From the NCBI GenBank assembly GCA_905209455.1, contig CAJLTA010000010.1, positions 1-64,000 of the forward strand: a stretch of 64,000 bases of DNA. Reading direction: 5' to 3'. The notes under the pieces are model-generated. The model ran no database searches, was not told the origin of the DNA, and saw only the letters and a program-made list of their open reading frames with translations. The position numbers were made by a program, and so were the translations under genes. Numbering within the stretch: the first letter of the stretch is position 1; every line of letters starts with the position of its first letter. Shown here piece by piece: positions 24,082 to 33,010 of the stretch. The DNA is from an uncultured Collinsella sp. (GTDB lineage Bacteria > Actinomycetota > Coriobacteriia > Coriobacteriales > Coriobacteriaceae).

Positions 24082-25047
24082 ATGGAGCGTGGGATCTTGA
24101 CACAAGAATATCGGCATGAACCTGTCATGCTCGGCGAAGTGCTTGAGTCGCTGCGGCTAAAGAGCGGCTCCGTTGTCTGCGATTGCACCCTTGGCGGTGC
24201 CGGCCATTCGGTAAAGATGGCCGCGCAGGTGGGGGAGACGGGCCTTTTGCTCGGCGTCGATCAGGACGACATGGCCCTCGAGGCCGCTGGTGCCCGTCTG
24301 GACCGCGAGGTTCCCGGCGTTCCGCACCAGCTGCTGAAGGGCAACTTCGGCGACTTGGACGAGCTGCTTTGCTCGGCCGAGGTGCCCGGGGTCGATGGCT
24401 TCCTGTTCGATTTGGGCGTTTCGTCACCGCAACTCGATATCCCTGGCAGGGGCTTTTCGTATAACGAGGACGCCCCATTGGACATGCGGATGGATCCGGG
24501 TAATAACACCTTAAACGCAGCTGAGGTCATCAACACCTATAACGAACACGACCTCGCCCGGATTCTACGCGTCTACGGAGAAGAGAAGTTCGCCTCGCAG
24601 ATTGCGCGCGAGATCGTGCGCCGCCGCGAGCAAGAACCGATCGAAACCACCGGCCAATTTGTCGAGATCATCAAGGCGGGTATCCCGGCTGCCGCTCGTC
24701 GGCATGGCGGACACCCGGCCAAGAAAAGTTTCCAGGCCATTCGCATCGAGGTCAATCACGAGCTCGATGTGCTCGAACGAGGGCTTGATGCCGCCACCAG
24801 GTGGCTCAACCCGGGCGGACGTATCTGCGTCATCTCGTATCACTCGCTCGAGGACCGTATCGTAAAGAACCACTTTAAGGAGATGAGCCAGGGGTGCACG
24901 TGTCCGCCGGAGATTCCGGTGTGCGTGTGCGGCAACGTGCCGATACTCAAGGTCATCACCCGCAAACCCTTGGTTGCCCAGCCTGATGAGGTTGAGCGCA
25001 ACCCTCGGGCGAGATCAGCCAAAATCCGCGTGGCGCAGCGTCTGTAG
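24082..25047 (+). CDS. rsmH: 16S rRNA (cytosine-N4)-methyltransferase RsmH
   Basis: This 321-residue SAM-dependent enzyme methylates N4 of C1402 in 16S rRNA. The N-terminal EPVMLGEVLESL, the SAM-binding CTLGGAGHS, FDLGVSSPQLD and RGFSYNEDAPLDMRM are all family marks, and the C-terminal RARSAKIRVAQR is typical. The length is normal. It follows mraZ by 20 bases, the standard arrangement. Confidence 0.95.
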   Translation: MERGILTQEYRHEPVMLGEVLESLRLKSGSVVCDCTLGGAGHSVKMAAQVGETGLLLGVDQDDMALEAAGARLDREVPGVPHQLLKGNFGDLDELLCSAEVPGVDGFLFDLGVSSPQLDIPGRGFSYNEDAPLDMRMDPGNNTLNAAEVINTYNEHDLARILRVYGEEKFASQIAREIVRRREQEPIETTGQFVEIIKAGIPAAARRHGGHPAKKSFQAIRIEVNHELDVLERGLDAATRWLNPGGRICVISYHSLEDRIVKNHFKEMSQGCTCPPEIPVCVCGNVPILKVITRKPLVAQPDEVERNPRARSAKIRVAQRL

Positions 25048-25137
25048 GCGCGACCGCGCGATATTGGACCTCCCGCTCGCACCATAAACGAAGCTTAAAC
25101 ACACTACCAACGTACTCGGGATGGGAGGCGGCATATC

Positions 25138-25608
25138 ATGGGCTACAACACTTCAAGCGCAGCACTCGCCTATGATATGAACGCCATGCCCGCCTATCGT
25201 GAGACGCCGCAGGCCCCCGTTGCTCCCCGTGAGCAGCGCGCGCCGCGCTTTGATGTCTACACGGGCGCGGGCCGTCAGGCAAACCAGGCGGTAAGCCCGG
25301 TTTTCATGAGCGTTCTTAAAACGTTTTGCATCATTGCGGCTATCTTCATGACGATCGGCGTCGCCCGCGTGGCGCTCGCCGGCGTTACGGCCCAGGTGCT
25401 CAACAGCAACGCCGAGCTTACCAGCACGCTCGAAAAGGCGACCGATGAGAGCTCCGACCTGGAGGTCATGCATTCGGTCTATGGCGCCGACACGCGCATT
25501 CGCGACCTTGCGGGCGCTTATGGCATGGTGGAGCCCAGCGAGAGCGTTACACTTGACTTTTCGCAGGATGCAGCCGCGGGCGCCAACGCGACCGCGACCG
25601 CTCAGTAG
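25138..25608 (+). CDS. ftsL: FtsL-like division protein
   Basis: This 156-residue bitopic protein has a cytoplasmic N terminus of about 55 residues, one transmembrane helix (VLKTFCIIAAIFMTIGVARVAL, about residues 60-82), and an extracytoplasmic coiled-coil-prone segment with polar heptads (LNSNAELTSTLEKATDESSDLEV), then a low-complexity Ala/Thr tail. Sequence identity to FtsL proteins is always low; the call rests on topology and on position between rsmH and ftsI. Its role would be to join FtsB/DivIC and FtsQ and activate FtsWI. GGGAGG lies upstream of the ATG. Confidence 0.75.
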   Translation: MGYNTSSAALAYDMNAMPAYRETPQAPVAPREQRAPRFDVYTGAGRQANQAVSPVFMSVLKTFCIIAAIFMTIGVARVALAGVTAQVLNSNAELTSTLEKATDESSDLEVMHSVYGADTRIRDLAGAYGMVEPSESVTLDFSQDAAAGANATATAQ

Positions 25609-25625
25609 CAAGACGGTAGCTGAGT

Positions 25626-27491
25626 ATGACAAATGACTATCGCCGCGGTTCCGATGGGGGCCGCGGTTCTGGACGTCCCTCGTCGCGGGGACGTTCTGGT
25701 TATCAAGGAACGGGTCGGCAATCTTACAACGCCGGGCGGTCCCGTGGCAACGACCCGGCGTCGCGACTTCGCGGCTCGGGCGGCCCTCAAGTGCATAACA
25801 CCAGGTCGCGCAAGAGTTCGTCGACCGAATGGCTCACAGGCGCGCCTCTGCCTCGCCGCAAAGCCGTCATGGGCTTCATCGGGCTTGGCTTGGGCTTGGG
25901 CGTCTTTCGCCTTGCCGACTATCAAATTGTCGAAGCCGATAAACTGCGCGAGCGTGCCGATGCGCGCCGCCTGCTTGCGCAGACCCTCTATGCCAAACGC
26001 GGCACCATCTACGACCGCAACGGCAACGTGCTGGCGTCGTCGGTCGAATGTCGCAACATCGCCGTGAACCCGCAGCTTGTCGAGGATGTTGACAAGACGG
26101 TGTCGGCGCTGGTCAAGGCAACTGGAATCGATAAAAAGACCTGCCGCAAGCTCGTTGAGTCCGATGGAACCTGGGTGTATATCAAGCGCCAGGTGGACGA
26201 AGACGATGTTGCGGCGCTGGAGAAGAAGAACCTGCCCGGCGTGCTTTTTGAGCAGGCCATGAAGCGCGTATATCCATACGGCAATCTGGCATCGCAGGTG
26301 CTGGGTGTAGTGAATGTAGACAACGACGGCTTGACGGGTCTCGAAAAGCAATACAACAAGCTTCTGACCGGCACGAACGGTTCTCTCGTACGCGAGCGCG
26401 CGAGGGACGGCAGCTATATCGCGGGCGGTGCCTATAAAAAGGTGGCTGCGGTCGACGGCGTTGATATCGTGACGACGCTCGACGTCAATATCCAGCGTGC
26501 GGCCGAGGATGCCCTGGCAGAGGCAGTTGAGAAGACTAAGGCCAAGAACGGCTCGGCGCTGGTCACCGATCCTACGACAGGCGAGATTTTGGCAGCCTGC
26601 TCGTACCCGACCTACGACCAGACCGATCTGGAGAATGCCAAGACCGAGGATATGAATCTGCGCCTGGTCACCGACGCCTACGAGCCCGGCTCGGTCTTTA
26701 AGACGCTCGTGGCGGGCGCCGGCTTCGACTTGGGCGTCGTGCGATCGAGTACGTCGTTTGAGGTGCCGGCGAGCATCAAGGTGGGCGACGATACCGTCAC
26801 CGATGCCGACAAGCGCGACTATGCCATGACCATGGATGTGCGCGAGATGATGCGCCGTTCGTCCAACGTGGGCTTTGTCCTAGTGGGGCGCAAGATCGGT
26901 GCCGACGACTTTGCCGCCTATGTGGACAAGTGGGGCATCGGTCACAGCTCGGGTGTCGATTTTCCGGGAGAGAGCCTGGGTATCGTCAAGGAGCGTGACC
27001 AGTATGACGGCGCCACGCTGGGCTCGATGAGCTTTGGACAGGCACTGTCTGTCTCGCCGATTGAGATCGCACGTGCCGTGGGCGGCATCGCCAACGGCGG
27101 CGTGATGATGACACCGCACTTCTATAAGTCCAGCAAGGGCGACGAGAAGGACTGGGGCGAAGGCGAGCGCGCGATTTCGGAGGACGCCGCATCCCAGGTG
27201 ACATCGTGCATGCAGACGGTCGTGTCCGAGGGAACGGGCGTTGGCGGCGCGGTTGACGGCTATGACGTGGCGGGTAAGACCGGTACGGCCGAACGTGCCG
27301 ACGAGAACGGCGGCTACCTCAAGGAGAACTACATGTCGTCCTTTATGGGCTTTGCACCGGCACAATCGCCCAAGGTGCTGTGCTATATCACGCTCGACGG
27401 AACGCCGAGCGGCTCAGATGCCGCTGCGGTGCCGTTCCAGTCCATTATGGCCAACGCGCTCGACGTGCTGGGTATCCCGCACACGAAGTAG
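25626..27491 (+). CDS. ftsI: Penicillin-binding protein, division transpeptidase FtsI/PBP2B class
   Basis: This 621-residue class B PBP crosslinks septal peptidoglycan. A disordered Gly/Arg/Ser-rich cytoplasmic region of about 75 residues precedes one transmembrane helix (VMGFIGLGLGLGVFRLADY), a dimerisation domain (RGTIYDRNGNVLA), and the transpeptidase domain with the active-site serine S356 in EPGSVFKT, SSN at 412-414, and KTGTAE starting at K551. The family is usually 550-650 residues. The ribosome site is weak, so translation may be coupled to ftsL, which ends 17 bases before. No PASTA domains are present. Confidence 0.94.
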   Translation: MTNDYRRGSDGGRGSGRPSSRGRSGYQGTGRQSYNAGRSRGNDPASRLRGSGGPQVHNTRSRKSSSTEWLTGAPLPRRKAVMGFIGLGLGLGVFRLADYQIVEADKLRERADARRLLAQTLYAKRGTIYDRNGNVLASSVECRNIAVNPQLVEDVDKTVSALVKATGIDKKTCRKLVESDGTWVYIKRQVDEDDVAALEKKNLPGVLFEQAMKRVYPYGNLASQVLGVVNVDNDGLTGLEKQYNKLLTGTNGSLVRERARDGSYIAGGAYKKVAAVDGVDIVTTLDVNIQRAAEDALAEAVEKTKAKNGSALVTDPTTGEILAACSYPTYDQTDLENAKTEDMNLRLVTDAYEPGSVFKTLVAGAGFDLGVVRSSTSFEVPASIKVGDDTVTDADKRDYAMTMDVREMMRRSSNVGFVLVGRKIGADDFAAYVDKWGIGHSSGVDFPGESLGIVKERDQYDGATLGSMSFGQALSVSPIEIARAVGGIANGGVMMTPHFYKSSKGDEKDWGEGERAISEDAASQVTSCMQTVVSEGTGVGGAVDGYDVAGKTGTAERADENGGYLKENYMSSFMGFAPAQSPKVLCYITLDGTPSGSDAAAVPFQSIMANALDVLGIPHTK

Positions 27492-27617
27492 GGGGTTACA
27501 ATCTTTGGGGCGTGGTTTGTTGTCCCATATGAGGGTGTTCACATGCCCTGCACCACGCATGTGCGGCGCTGGGATACAATACGCCGATAGCATTATTAGG
27601 TTTACAGGGGAGCTGCA

Positions 27618-29042
27618 ATGATAGAGATCGCCGTCAACAACCTCGCGGCCGCAACAGGGGCCCGAACCGTGACGGGAGAAGCCGATCGGGTATGCCGCGG
27701 GTGCGTTATCGACTCGCGCCAGGTCGAGGAAGGGACGATTTTCGTCGCCTTTCCCGGTGAAAACGTCGACGGCAATGATTTTGCTTCCCGTGCCGTCCAG
27801 TCGGGTGCCGGCGCCGTCGTGATGACGCGTGAGCCCGAGGCCGAGCTGGTCTCGCTGGCGCAGGACAAGGGGTGCGCCATCCTGCTGACCGATGATCCCG
27901 AGGAGTTTCTGCTGCGTTTGGCGCACACGTATCGCCTGGAGCTTGGCTGCCTGGTCGTTGGTATTACCGGTTCCATCGGCAAGACGACGACCAAGGACGT
28001 GCTCGCCGCCGTGCTCGCCAAGCGCTATCGTGTCTGGGCCACCAAGGGCAATTTCAATAACCTGATCGGCATGCCGCTCACGGTGCTTTCCGCTCCGGCC
28101 GATACCGAGGTCCTGGTGCTCGAGATGGGCATGAACCATTTCCACGAGATTGAGCGCCTGTCCCAGTCCGCCAATCCCAACCTTGCCATCGTGAGCAAGA
28201 TTGGTACCTCTCACATCGGCATTTTGGGCAGCCGCGAGAACATCGCCCGCGCTAAGGCCGAGATTGTCCAGGGTATGTGCGCCGCCGGCGACTTCTTGCC
28301 GCTGCTGGTTTTGGGCGGTGAGGACGACTTTACGCCGTTCATTCGCGATACGTTCGCCCAGCCTGCTGGTATCGATGTGATGCTGGCCGGCGTCTCGGAC
28401 GATGATGAGGTCCGTGCCCGCGACATTCGTGTTGATGACGAGGGCCGTCCGGTCTTTACGCTCGATTTTGGCCAGGGTGAGACGACCGATACCATGCTTG
28501 CCATCCCCGGCGTGCAGTCCGTCCCAAATGCCGTTAAGGCCGCCGCAGTTGCCTATCGCCTGGGCGTGACGCCCGAGCAGATCGATGCTGCCTTTAGGGG
28601 CCTCACGATCACCGGGCACCGCCAGGAGATCAAGCGCGCCAAGAGCGGTGCCCGCGTCATCGACGATTCCTATAACGCCAGCGCCGAATCCATGGCTGCT
28701 GGTCTCGATCTGCTGTGCTCGCTTTCGTGCACGGGGTCTCGCATGGCGATCCTGGGCGAGATGGGCGAGATGGGCGATGAGGCTCCTCGCATGCATGAGC
28801 TCGTGGGCGCCTATGCCGCCGCCAAGAAGCTCGACATGCTGGCGTGCGTGGGTGGTGAGCTGGCCCAGCTTATGGCCGATGCCGCGCGCATGATGGGCAT
28901 GGACGAGGACCGCATCCAGGTGTTCTCCGATTATCAGCAGGTGCTCGACCGCATGGGCGGCGCGCTTGAAAAACATGATGTTGTACTGGTCAAGGGTTCC
29001 CGCTTTGTTGAGCTCGACCGCTTTGTGGAAGGTGTGTGCTAG
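27618..29042 (+). CDS. murF: UDP-N-acetylmuramoyl-tripeptide--D-alanyl-D-alanine ligase
   Basis: This 474-residue Mur ligase adds D-Ala-D-Ala to UDP-MurNAc-tripeptide. The N-terminal substrate domain has DSRQVEEGTIFVAFPGENVDG, the central ATPase domain has the phosphate loop GITGSIGKTTTKD (about residue 114 onward) and EMGMNHFHEIERLS, and the C-terminal domain has DDSYNASAESM. These separate MurF from MurE, MurC and MurD. A gap of 126 bases after ftsI is where murE is usually found in actinobacteria; it is missing here. AGGGGAG precedes the ATG. Confidence 0.95.
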   Translation: MIEIAVNNLAAATGARTVTGEADRVCRGCVIDSRQVEEGTIFVAFPGENVDGNDFASRAVQSGAGAVVMTREPEAELVSLAQDKGCAILLTDDPEEFLLRLAHTYRLELGCLVVGITGSIGKTTTKDVLAAVLAKRYRVWATKGNFNNLIGMPLTVLSAPADTEVLVLEMGMNHFHEIERLSQSANPNLAIVSKIGTSHIGILGSRENIARAKAEIVQGMCAAGDFLPLLVLGGEDDFTPFIRDTFAQPAGIDVMLAGVSDDDEVRARDIRVDDEGRPVFTLDFGQGETTDTMLAIPGVQSVPNAVKAAAVAYRLGVTPEQIDAAFRGLTITGHRQEIKRAKSGARVIDDSYNASAESMAAGLDLLCSLSCTGSRMAILGEMGEMGDEAPRMHELVGAYAAAKKLDMLACVGGELAQLMADAARMMGMDEDRIQVFSDYQQVLDRMGGALEKHDVVLVKGSRFVELDRFVEGVC

Positions 29043-29045
29043 CCC

Positions 29046-30065
29046 ATGTTCGGCAATCCCTCGTATCCAACGTATCAGGCTTTTTTGGGGCTTGGCATCG
29101 CCGCTGCCATTGCGCTGCTGCTCATGCCGTGGTGGATCAAGCTACTTAAGGTCGAGGGTATCGGCCAGCAGGTTCGTGCCGACGGCCCCAAGCGTCATTT
29201 GGTTAAGCAGGGAACGCCCACCATGGGTGGCGTTGTCATTCTCGTCGCGATTTCGCTGACCTGCCTGCTGATGGGCAAGCTCACCACCGAGCTCGTGCTC
29301 GTGCTGCTCGCCACGCTGGCGACCGGCGTGCTGGGCCTGATCGACGACCTGACCTCCGTTACGCATGGGCGCTCGCTCGGTCTGACGCCTCATGCCAAGA
29401 TGATCGGCCTAACCATTATCTGTGTCACCTTTACGGTACTTGCCGTTAACTGGTGCGGCGTCGCCCCCGAGATTCGTTTTCCCGGCGGCCTGACGATTGA
29501 CCTTGGCGTGCTTTCGACCACCATCTGCGGCCTTTCGTTCCCGTGGCTCTACATTGTCTTTTGCTGGCTGATGATCGCCGGTCTTTCTAATGCCGTGAAC
29601 CTGACCGATGGCCTTGACGGTCTTGCTGGCGGCACCTCCATGATTGCCATGCTCGCCATGGCTGCCATGGCGTTTTTGCACGGAGACGTGAACCTGTCCA
29701 TCTTCTGCACCGCGTGTGCCGGTGCCTGCTTGGGCTTTCTGTGGTTCAACTGCTATCCGGCGAGCATCTTTATGGGCGATACCGGCTCGCTTGCCCTGGG
29801 CGCCGCGTTTGCCTGCACGTCCATCATGACCAACACCGAGGTCGTCTCCCTCATCATCGGCGGCCTGTTTATCGTTGAGACCCTGTCGGTCATGATTCAG
29901 GTTGTCTACTTCCACTTTACGCACAAGCGCGTCTTCCTTATGGCGCCCATCCATCATCATTTCGAAAAGAAGGGCTGGGCCGAGACCAAGGTCGTCATCC
30001 GTTTTTGGATTATCGCTGCTGCCTTTGGTGCCGTTGGCCTTGCTCTGTTCTTCCAGTTGGGATAG
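29046..30065 (+). CDS. mraY: Phospho-N-acetylmuramoyl-pentapeptide transferase
   Basis: This 339-residue integral membrane enzyme transfers phospho-MurNAc-pentapeptide to undecaprenyl phosphate, making lipid I. About ten hydrophobic segments are visible, along with the family motifs GTPTMGG, LIDDLTS (aspartate-rich active site), NLTDGLDGLAGG, MGDTGSLALG and APIHHHFEKKGW. It starts 3 bases after the murF stop and ends 9 bases before murD, indicating one transcript. Confidence 0.97.
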   Translation: MFGNPSYPTYQAFLGLGIAAAIALLLMPWWIKLLKVEGIGQQVRADGPKRHLVKQGTPTMGGVVILVAISLTCLLMGKLTTELVLVLLATLATGVLGLIDDLTSVTHGRSLGLTPHAKMIGLTIICVTFTVLAVNWCGVAPEIRFPGGLTIDLGVLSTTICGLSFPWLYIVFCWLMIAGLSNAVNLTDGLDGLAGGTSMIAMLAMAAMAFLHGDVNLSIFCTACAGACLGFLWFNCYPASIFMGDTGSLALGAAFACTSIMTNTEVVSLIIGGLFIVETLSVMIQVVYFHFTHKRVFLMAPIHHHFEKKGWAETKVVIRFWIIAAAFGAVGLALFFQLG

Positions 30066-30074
30066 TGGTCTTTC

Positions 30075-31481
30075 ATGTCTCTTGCTGATGTCTTTAGCCT
30101 GCTCGTTTTGGGTCAGGGCAAATCCGGTCTCGATGTCGCCCGCTGGGCGCTGGCACATCCCGAGCGCGTAAGTGCCGTTACCGTGTATGGCGGTGGCACC
30201 TCTGAGCCCAATGACGCCACGCGTGCGCTCGAGGCTGCTGGTGCGTCGTTTGTCTATGGGACCGAACAGGTCGAGGGCGCCTATGACGTATGCGTGACGT
30301 GCCCGGGCATCTCGGAGTTCTCGGGCTTCTTTAAGGCTGGGCGCGAGCATGCCGCCCAGATTATGGGTGAGCCCGAGTTTGCCTATCGCCTGTCGCCCGA
30401 TAACTGGATTGCCATCACGGGCACCAACGGCAAGACGACCACCACGTCGCTGACTGATTATCTGCTTAAGGCTGCCGGCGAGGCCAGCGTTGCTGTCGGC
30501 AACATCGGCGAGCCGCCGGTCAACGAGATTGACGGCCGAGCCCACAACGAGTGGTTTGTGGCTGAGCTCTCGAGCTATCAGATTGCTACGACAACCGAGC
30601 TCCACCCCCGCGTGGCGGTGCTGCTCAACATCACTCCCGACCACTTGGGCTGGCATAAGAGTCATAAGAACTATGCGCTTGCCAAGATCAAACTGTTTGA
30701 CAATATGGTCGATGACGATCTGGTGGTTGTCGACGTCGAAGACGCCGGCATTCACGAGTTCGATGAGTACATCTACACGCCGGGTCGTCGCATCTGCAAG
30801 GTTGCCTTTGACGAGCCTGAGGGCGAGGATGCCGCCTTTGTGCGCGATGGCAAGATGATCGTGCGCCTGAAGGGCGTCGAGACCCCGCTCATCGCTACAT
30901 CCGAGCTCAAGATCTCGGGCCATCACAATGTTATCAATGCCCTGTGCGCTGCCACGGCTGCCTTGGCAGTCGGTGCCGATGTCGACGGTGTCTGCCGCGG
31001 TCTGGCCTCGTTCCAGCCGCTCGAGCACCGCGTGGAGCCGTGTGGCGAGATTGACGGCGTGCGCTACGTCAACGATTCCAAGGCGACTAACACCGATGCG
31101 GTCGAGAAGGCACTGACGGCATTTCCCGATGACGACGTGATCTTGCTGCTCGGCGGCCACGATAAGGGCACTCCGCTCACGGACTTCGCGCGCGTCGTTA
31201 TGGACAACGTGCGCTCGGTCGTCTGCTTTGGCGATGCGCGCGAGCGCTTCACCGCCGCTATGGACGAGGCTGATGTCGATGGCGATGTGGATATCGCCCA
31301 GGCGGATGACCTGCGCGACGCCGTGGACGTTGCCCGTTCGCTTTCGAGCCGTGGTGACGTGATCTTACTTTCTCCTGCCTGCTCTTCGTTCGATGAGTTC
31401 TCGGGCTATGAGGAGCGCGGCCGCGTGTTTAAGGACTACGTGGCTCAGCTTGCCGCTACAGCGAAATCACAAATGGAATAG
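30075..31481 (+). CDS. murD: UDP-N-acetylmuramoylalanine--D-glutamate ligase
   Basis: This 468-residue ligase adds D-glutamate to UDP-MurNAc-L-Ala. It has the N-terminal Rossmann-like VLGQGKSGLDVARWAL, the ATP-binding ITGTNGKTTTTSL (about residue 116 onward), NITPDHLGWHKSHKNYA, EHRVEPCGEIDGVRYVNDSKATN, and LLLGGHDKG in the C-terminal domain. All support MurD. It sits in the standard place between mraY and ftsW. Confidence 0.96.
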   Translation: MSLADVFSLLVLGQGKSGLDVARWALAHPERVSAVTVYGGGTSEPNDATRALEAAGASFVYGTEQVEGAYDVCVTCPGISEFSGFFKAGREHAAQIMGEPEFAYRLSPDNWIAITGTNGKTTTTSLTDYLLKAAGEASVAVGNIGEPPVNEIDGRAHNEWFVAELSSYQIATTTELHPRVAVLLNITPDHLGWHKSHKNYALAKIKLFDNMVDDDLVVVDVEDAGIHEFDEYIYTPGRRICKVAFDEPEGEDAAFVRDGKMIVRLKGVETPLIATSELKISGHHNVINALCAATAALAVGADVDGVCRGLASFQPLEHRVEPCGEIDGVRYVNDSKATNTDAVEKALTAFPDDDVILLLGGHDKGTPLTDFARVVMDNVRSVVCFGDARERFTAAMDEADVDGDVDIAQADDLRDAVDVARSLSSRGDVILLSPACSSFDEFSGYEERGRVFKDYVAQLAATAKSQME

Positions 31482-31489
31482 GGGTTGCG

Positions 31490-33010
31490 GTGAGAGAGGA
31501 GAGCCCCCGACAAGGTATGAGGAGGCCCGACTCGGACCGTGCTTCCTCACGTCGCACCACACCGCGTTCCAGCCGCGGCGGGCAGTCGTTTAGCGAACGC
31601 TATATTGCCGGCGTTCCCGCCCGTATCATGCGCCCCCGTTTGATATTCATGGCCTGCTTGTTTACCTTGGTATGCTTTGGCCTGCTGATGGTGTACTCGG
31701 CGTCTTCGGTCGAGGCGCTGCACGAGAATGGCTCGGCGACGTTTTTTCTGGGTCGACAGGCCGCGTTTGCCGTGGTCGGTGTTCTGGCGCTGATTGCCAT
31801 CGTGCGCGTTTTGCCGGACAGCTGGTTTGGGGAGGATGTGCTCAGGATCTTCCTTATCGGCATGATAGGGCTACTGCTTCTGGTGTTCTTGGTGGGCAGC
31901 GGCAGCCGCGGCGCCACGCGCTGGCTCAACATCGCCGGTATTCAGTTCCAGCCTTCCGAGTTTTTAAAGCCATTTGCCATTGCGTATTCGGCCATCATGC
32001 TTGATCGCTTCTTTTCGCCCGGTGGCAACATCAACGAATTCCTTCGCAAGATGGGCATCTACCTGGGCATTTCGCTCTTTCTGATCTTTATCCAGCCCGA
32101 TTTCGGTACTGTCCTGATCATCCTGTTGACCCTCATGTGCATGGCGTTGTTTGCGGGTCTCGACCCCAGATTTATCATCGGCGTGCTAATCTTCGGCATT
32201 CTCGTGATCGTGATTGCGCTTGTCGCAGAGCCATACCGTATGGTGCGTATTCAGGTTGCCTTGAACCCTTGGGCCGACGAGTATGGTGACGGCTATCAGG
32301 CCACGCTTGCCATCATGGCCTTTGCCTCGGGCGGTCTGTTCGGCCGTGGCATCGGCAACTCAACCATGAAGTACTCGTATCTGCCCGAGGCACACAACGA
32401 CTACATCTTGGCCATCATTGGCGAGGAAGTCGGTTTTGTCGGAACCGTGCTGTTCTTCTTGGTGTTTGCGATGCTGATCTACTCGGCGTTTCGCATTGCC
32501 GAGCAGGCGACCGATCGTCGGGGCGCGCTCATGGCGTCTGGCTCCGCGGTCATTCTCGCAGTGCAGTTTTTGATTAACGCGCTGGGCATCCTCAACGTGT
32601 TTCCCATGACGGGCAAACCGTTGCCGTTTATTAGCTACGGCGGTTCGTCGATTATTGTGTCGCTCATGCTTGCCGGGTTGATCCTGCGCGTTTCGTACGA
32701 GAGCGCCCGCCGCGATGAGTATGACCGCCGCCGTGAGAGCTTTGCCGTTATGGATGAGAGTACCGCCGGCGTGCCCCACGTGCGCGGCGAGCGATCTTCG
32801 CGTAACGGTTTTACCGTCCTGGATGGCTCTGCGACCGACCCCGCAGCCCGCCCGCGTCAGCGAACGGCGCCGCAAGGTCGTCCTCAGCGCCCCACTCCTC
32901 GCAATGCGGGCGGCGGATATAATCGAATCGATTTGAACTCAGACCCGTCGGCGCGTCTGCGTACCGACGGCCAGGGACCGCGTGTACGAAGGGACTACCA
33001 TGACCGATAA
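31490..33010 (+). CDS. ftsW: FtsW, septal peptidoglycan glycosyltransferase
   Basis: This 506-residue SEDS protein polymerises lipid II at the septum together with FtsI. Ten or so transmembrane segments cover about residues 45-405, with SEDS motifs QPDFGTVLIILLT, PEAHNDYILAIIGEEVGF and GKPLPFISYGGSS. Both ends carry cytoplasmic extensions: about 40 basic residues at the N terminus and about 100 disordered Arg/Pro-rich residues at the C terminus. The start is a GTG 8 bases after murD; an ATG at 31517 is an alternative. Its end overlaps murG by 11 bases. Confidence 0.95.
   Translation: MREESPRQGMRRPDSDRASSRRTTPRSSRGGQSFSERYIAGVPARIMRPRLIFMACLFTLVCFGLLMVYSASSVEALHENGSATFFLGRQAAFAVVGVLALIAIVRVLPDSWFGEDVLRIFLIGMIGLLLLVFLVGSGSRGATRWLNIAGIQFQPSEFLKPFAIAYSAIMLDRFFSPGGNINEFLRKMGIYLGISLFLIFIQPDFGTVLIILLTLMCMALFAGLDPRFIIGVLIFGILVIVIALVAEPYRMVRIQVALNPWADEYGDGYQATLAIMAFASGGLFGRGIGNSTMKYSYLPEAHNDYILAIIGEEVGFVGTVLFFLVFAMLIYSAFRIAEQATDRRGALMASGSAVILAVQFLINALGILNVFPMTGKPLPFISYGGSSIIVSLMLAGLILRVSYESARRDEYDRRRESFAVMDESTAGVPHVRGERSSRNGFTVLDGSATDPAARPRQRTAPQGRPQRPTPRNAGGGYNRIDLNSDPSARLRTDGQGPRVRRDYHDR

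Noticed and set aside
29409..31160. 583-codon open frame on the minus strand opposite mraY and murD
   Set aside because: It is an antisense artefact of biased codons; the plus strand encodes two certain enzymes here.
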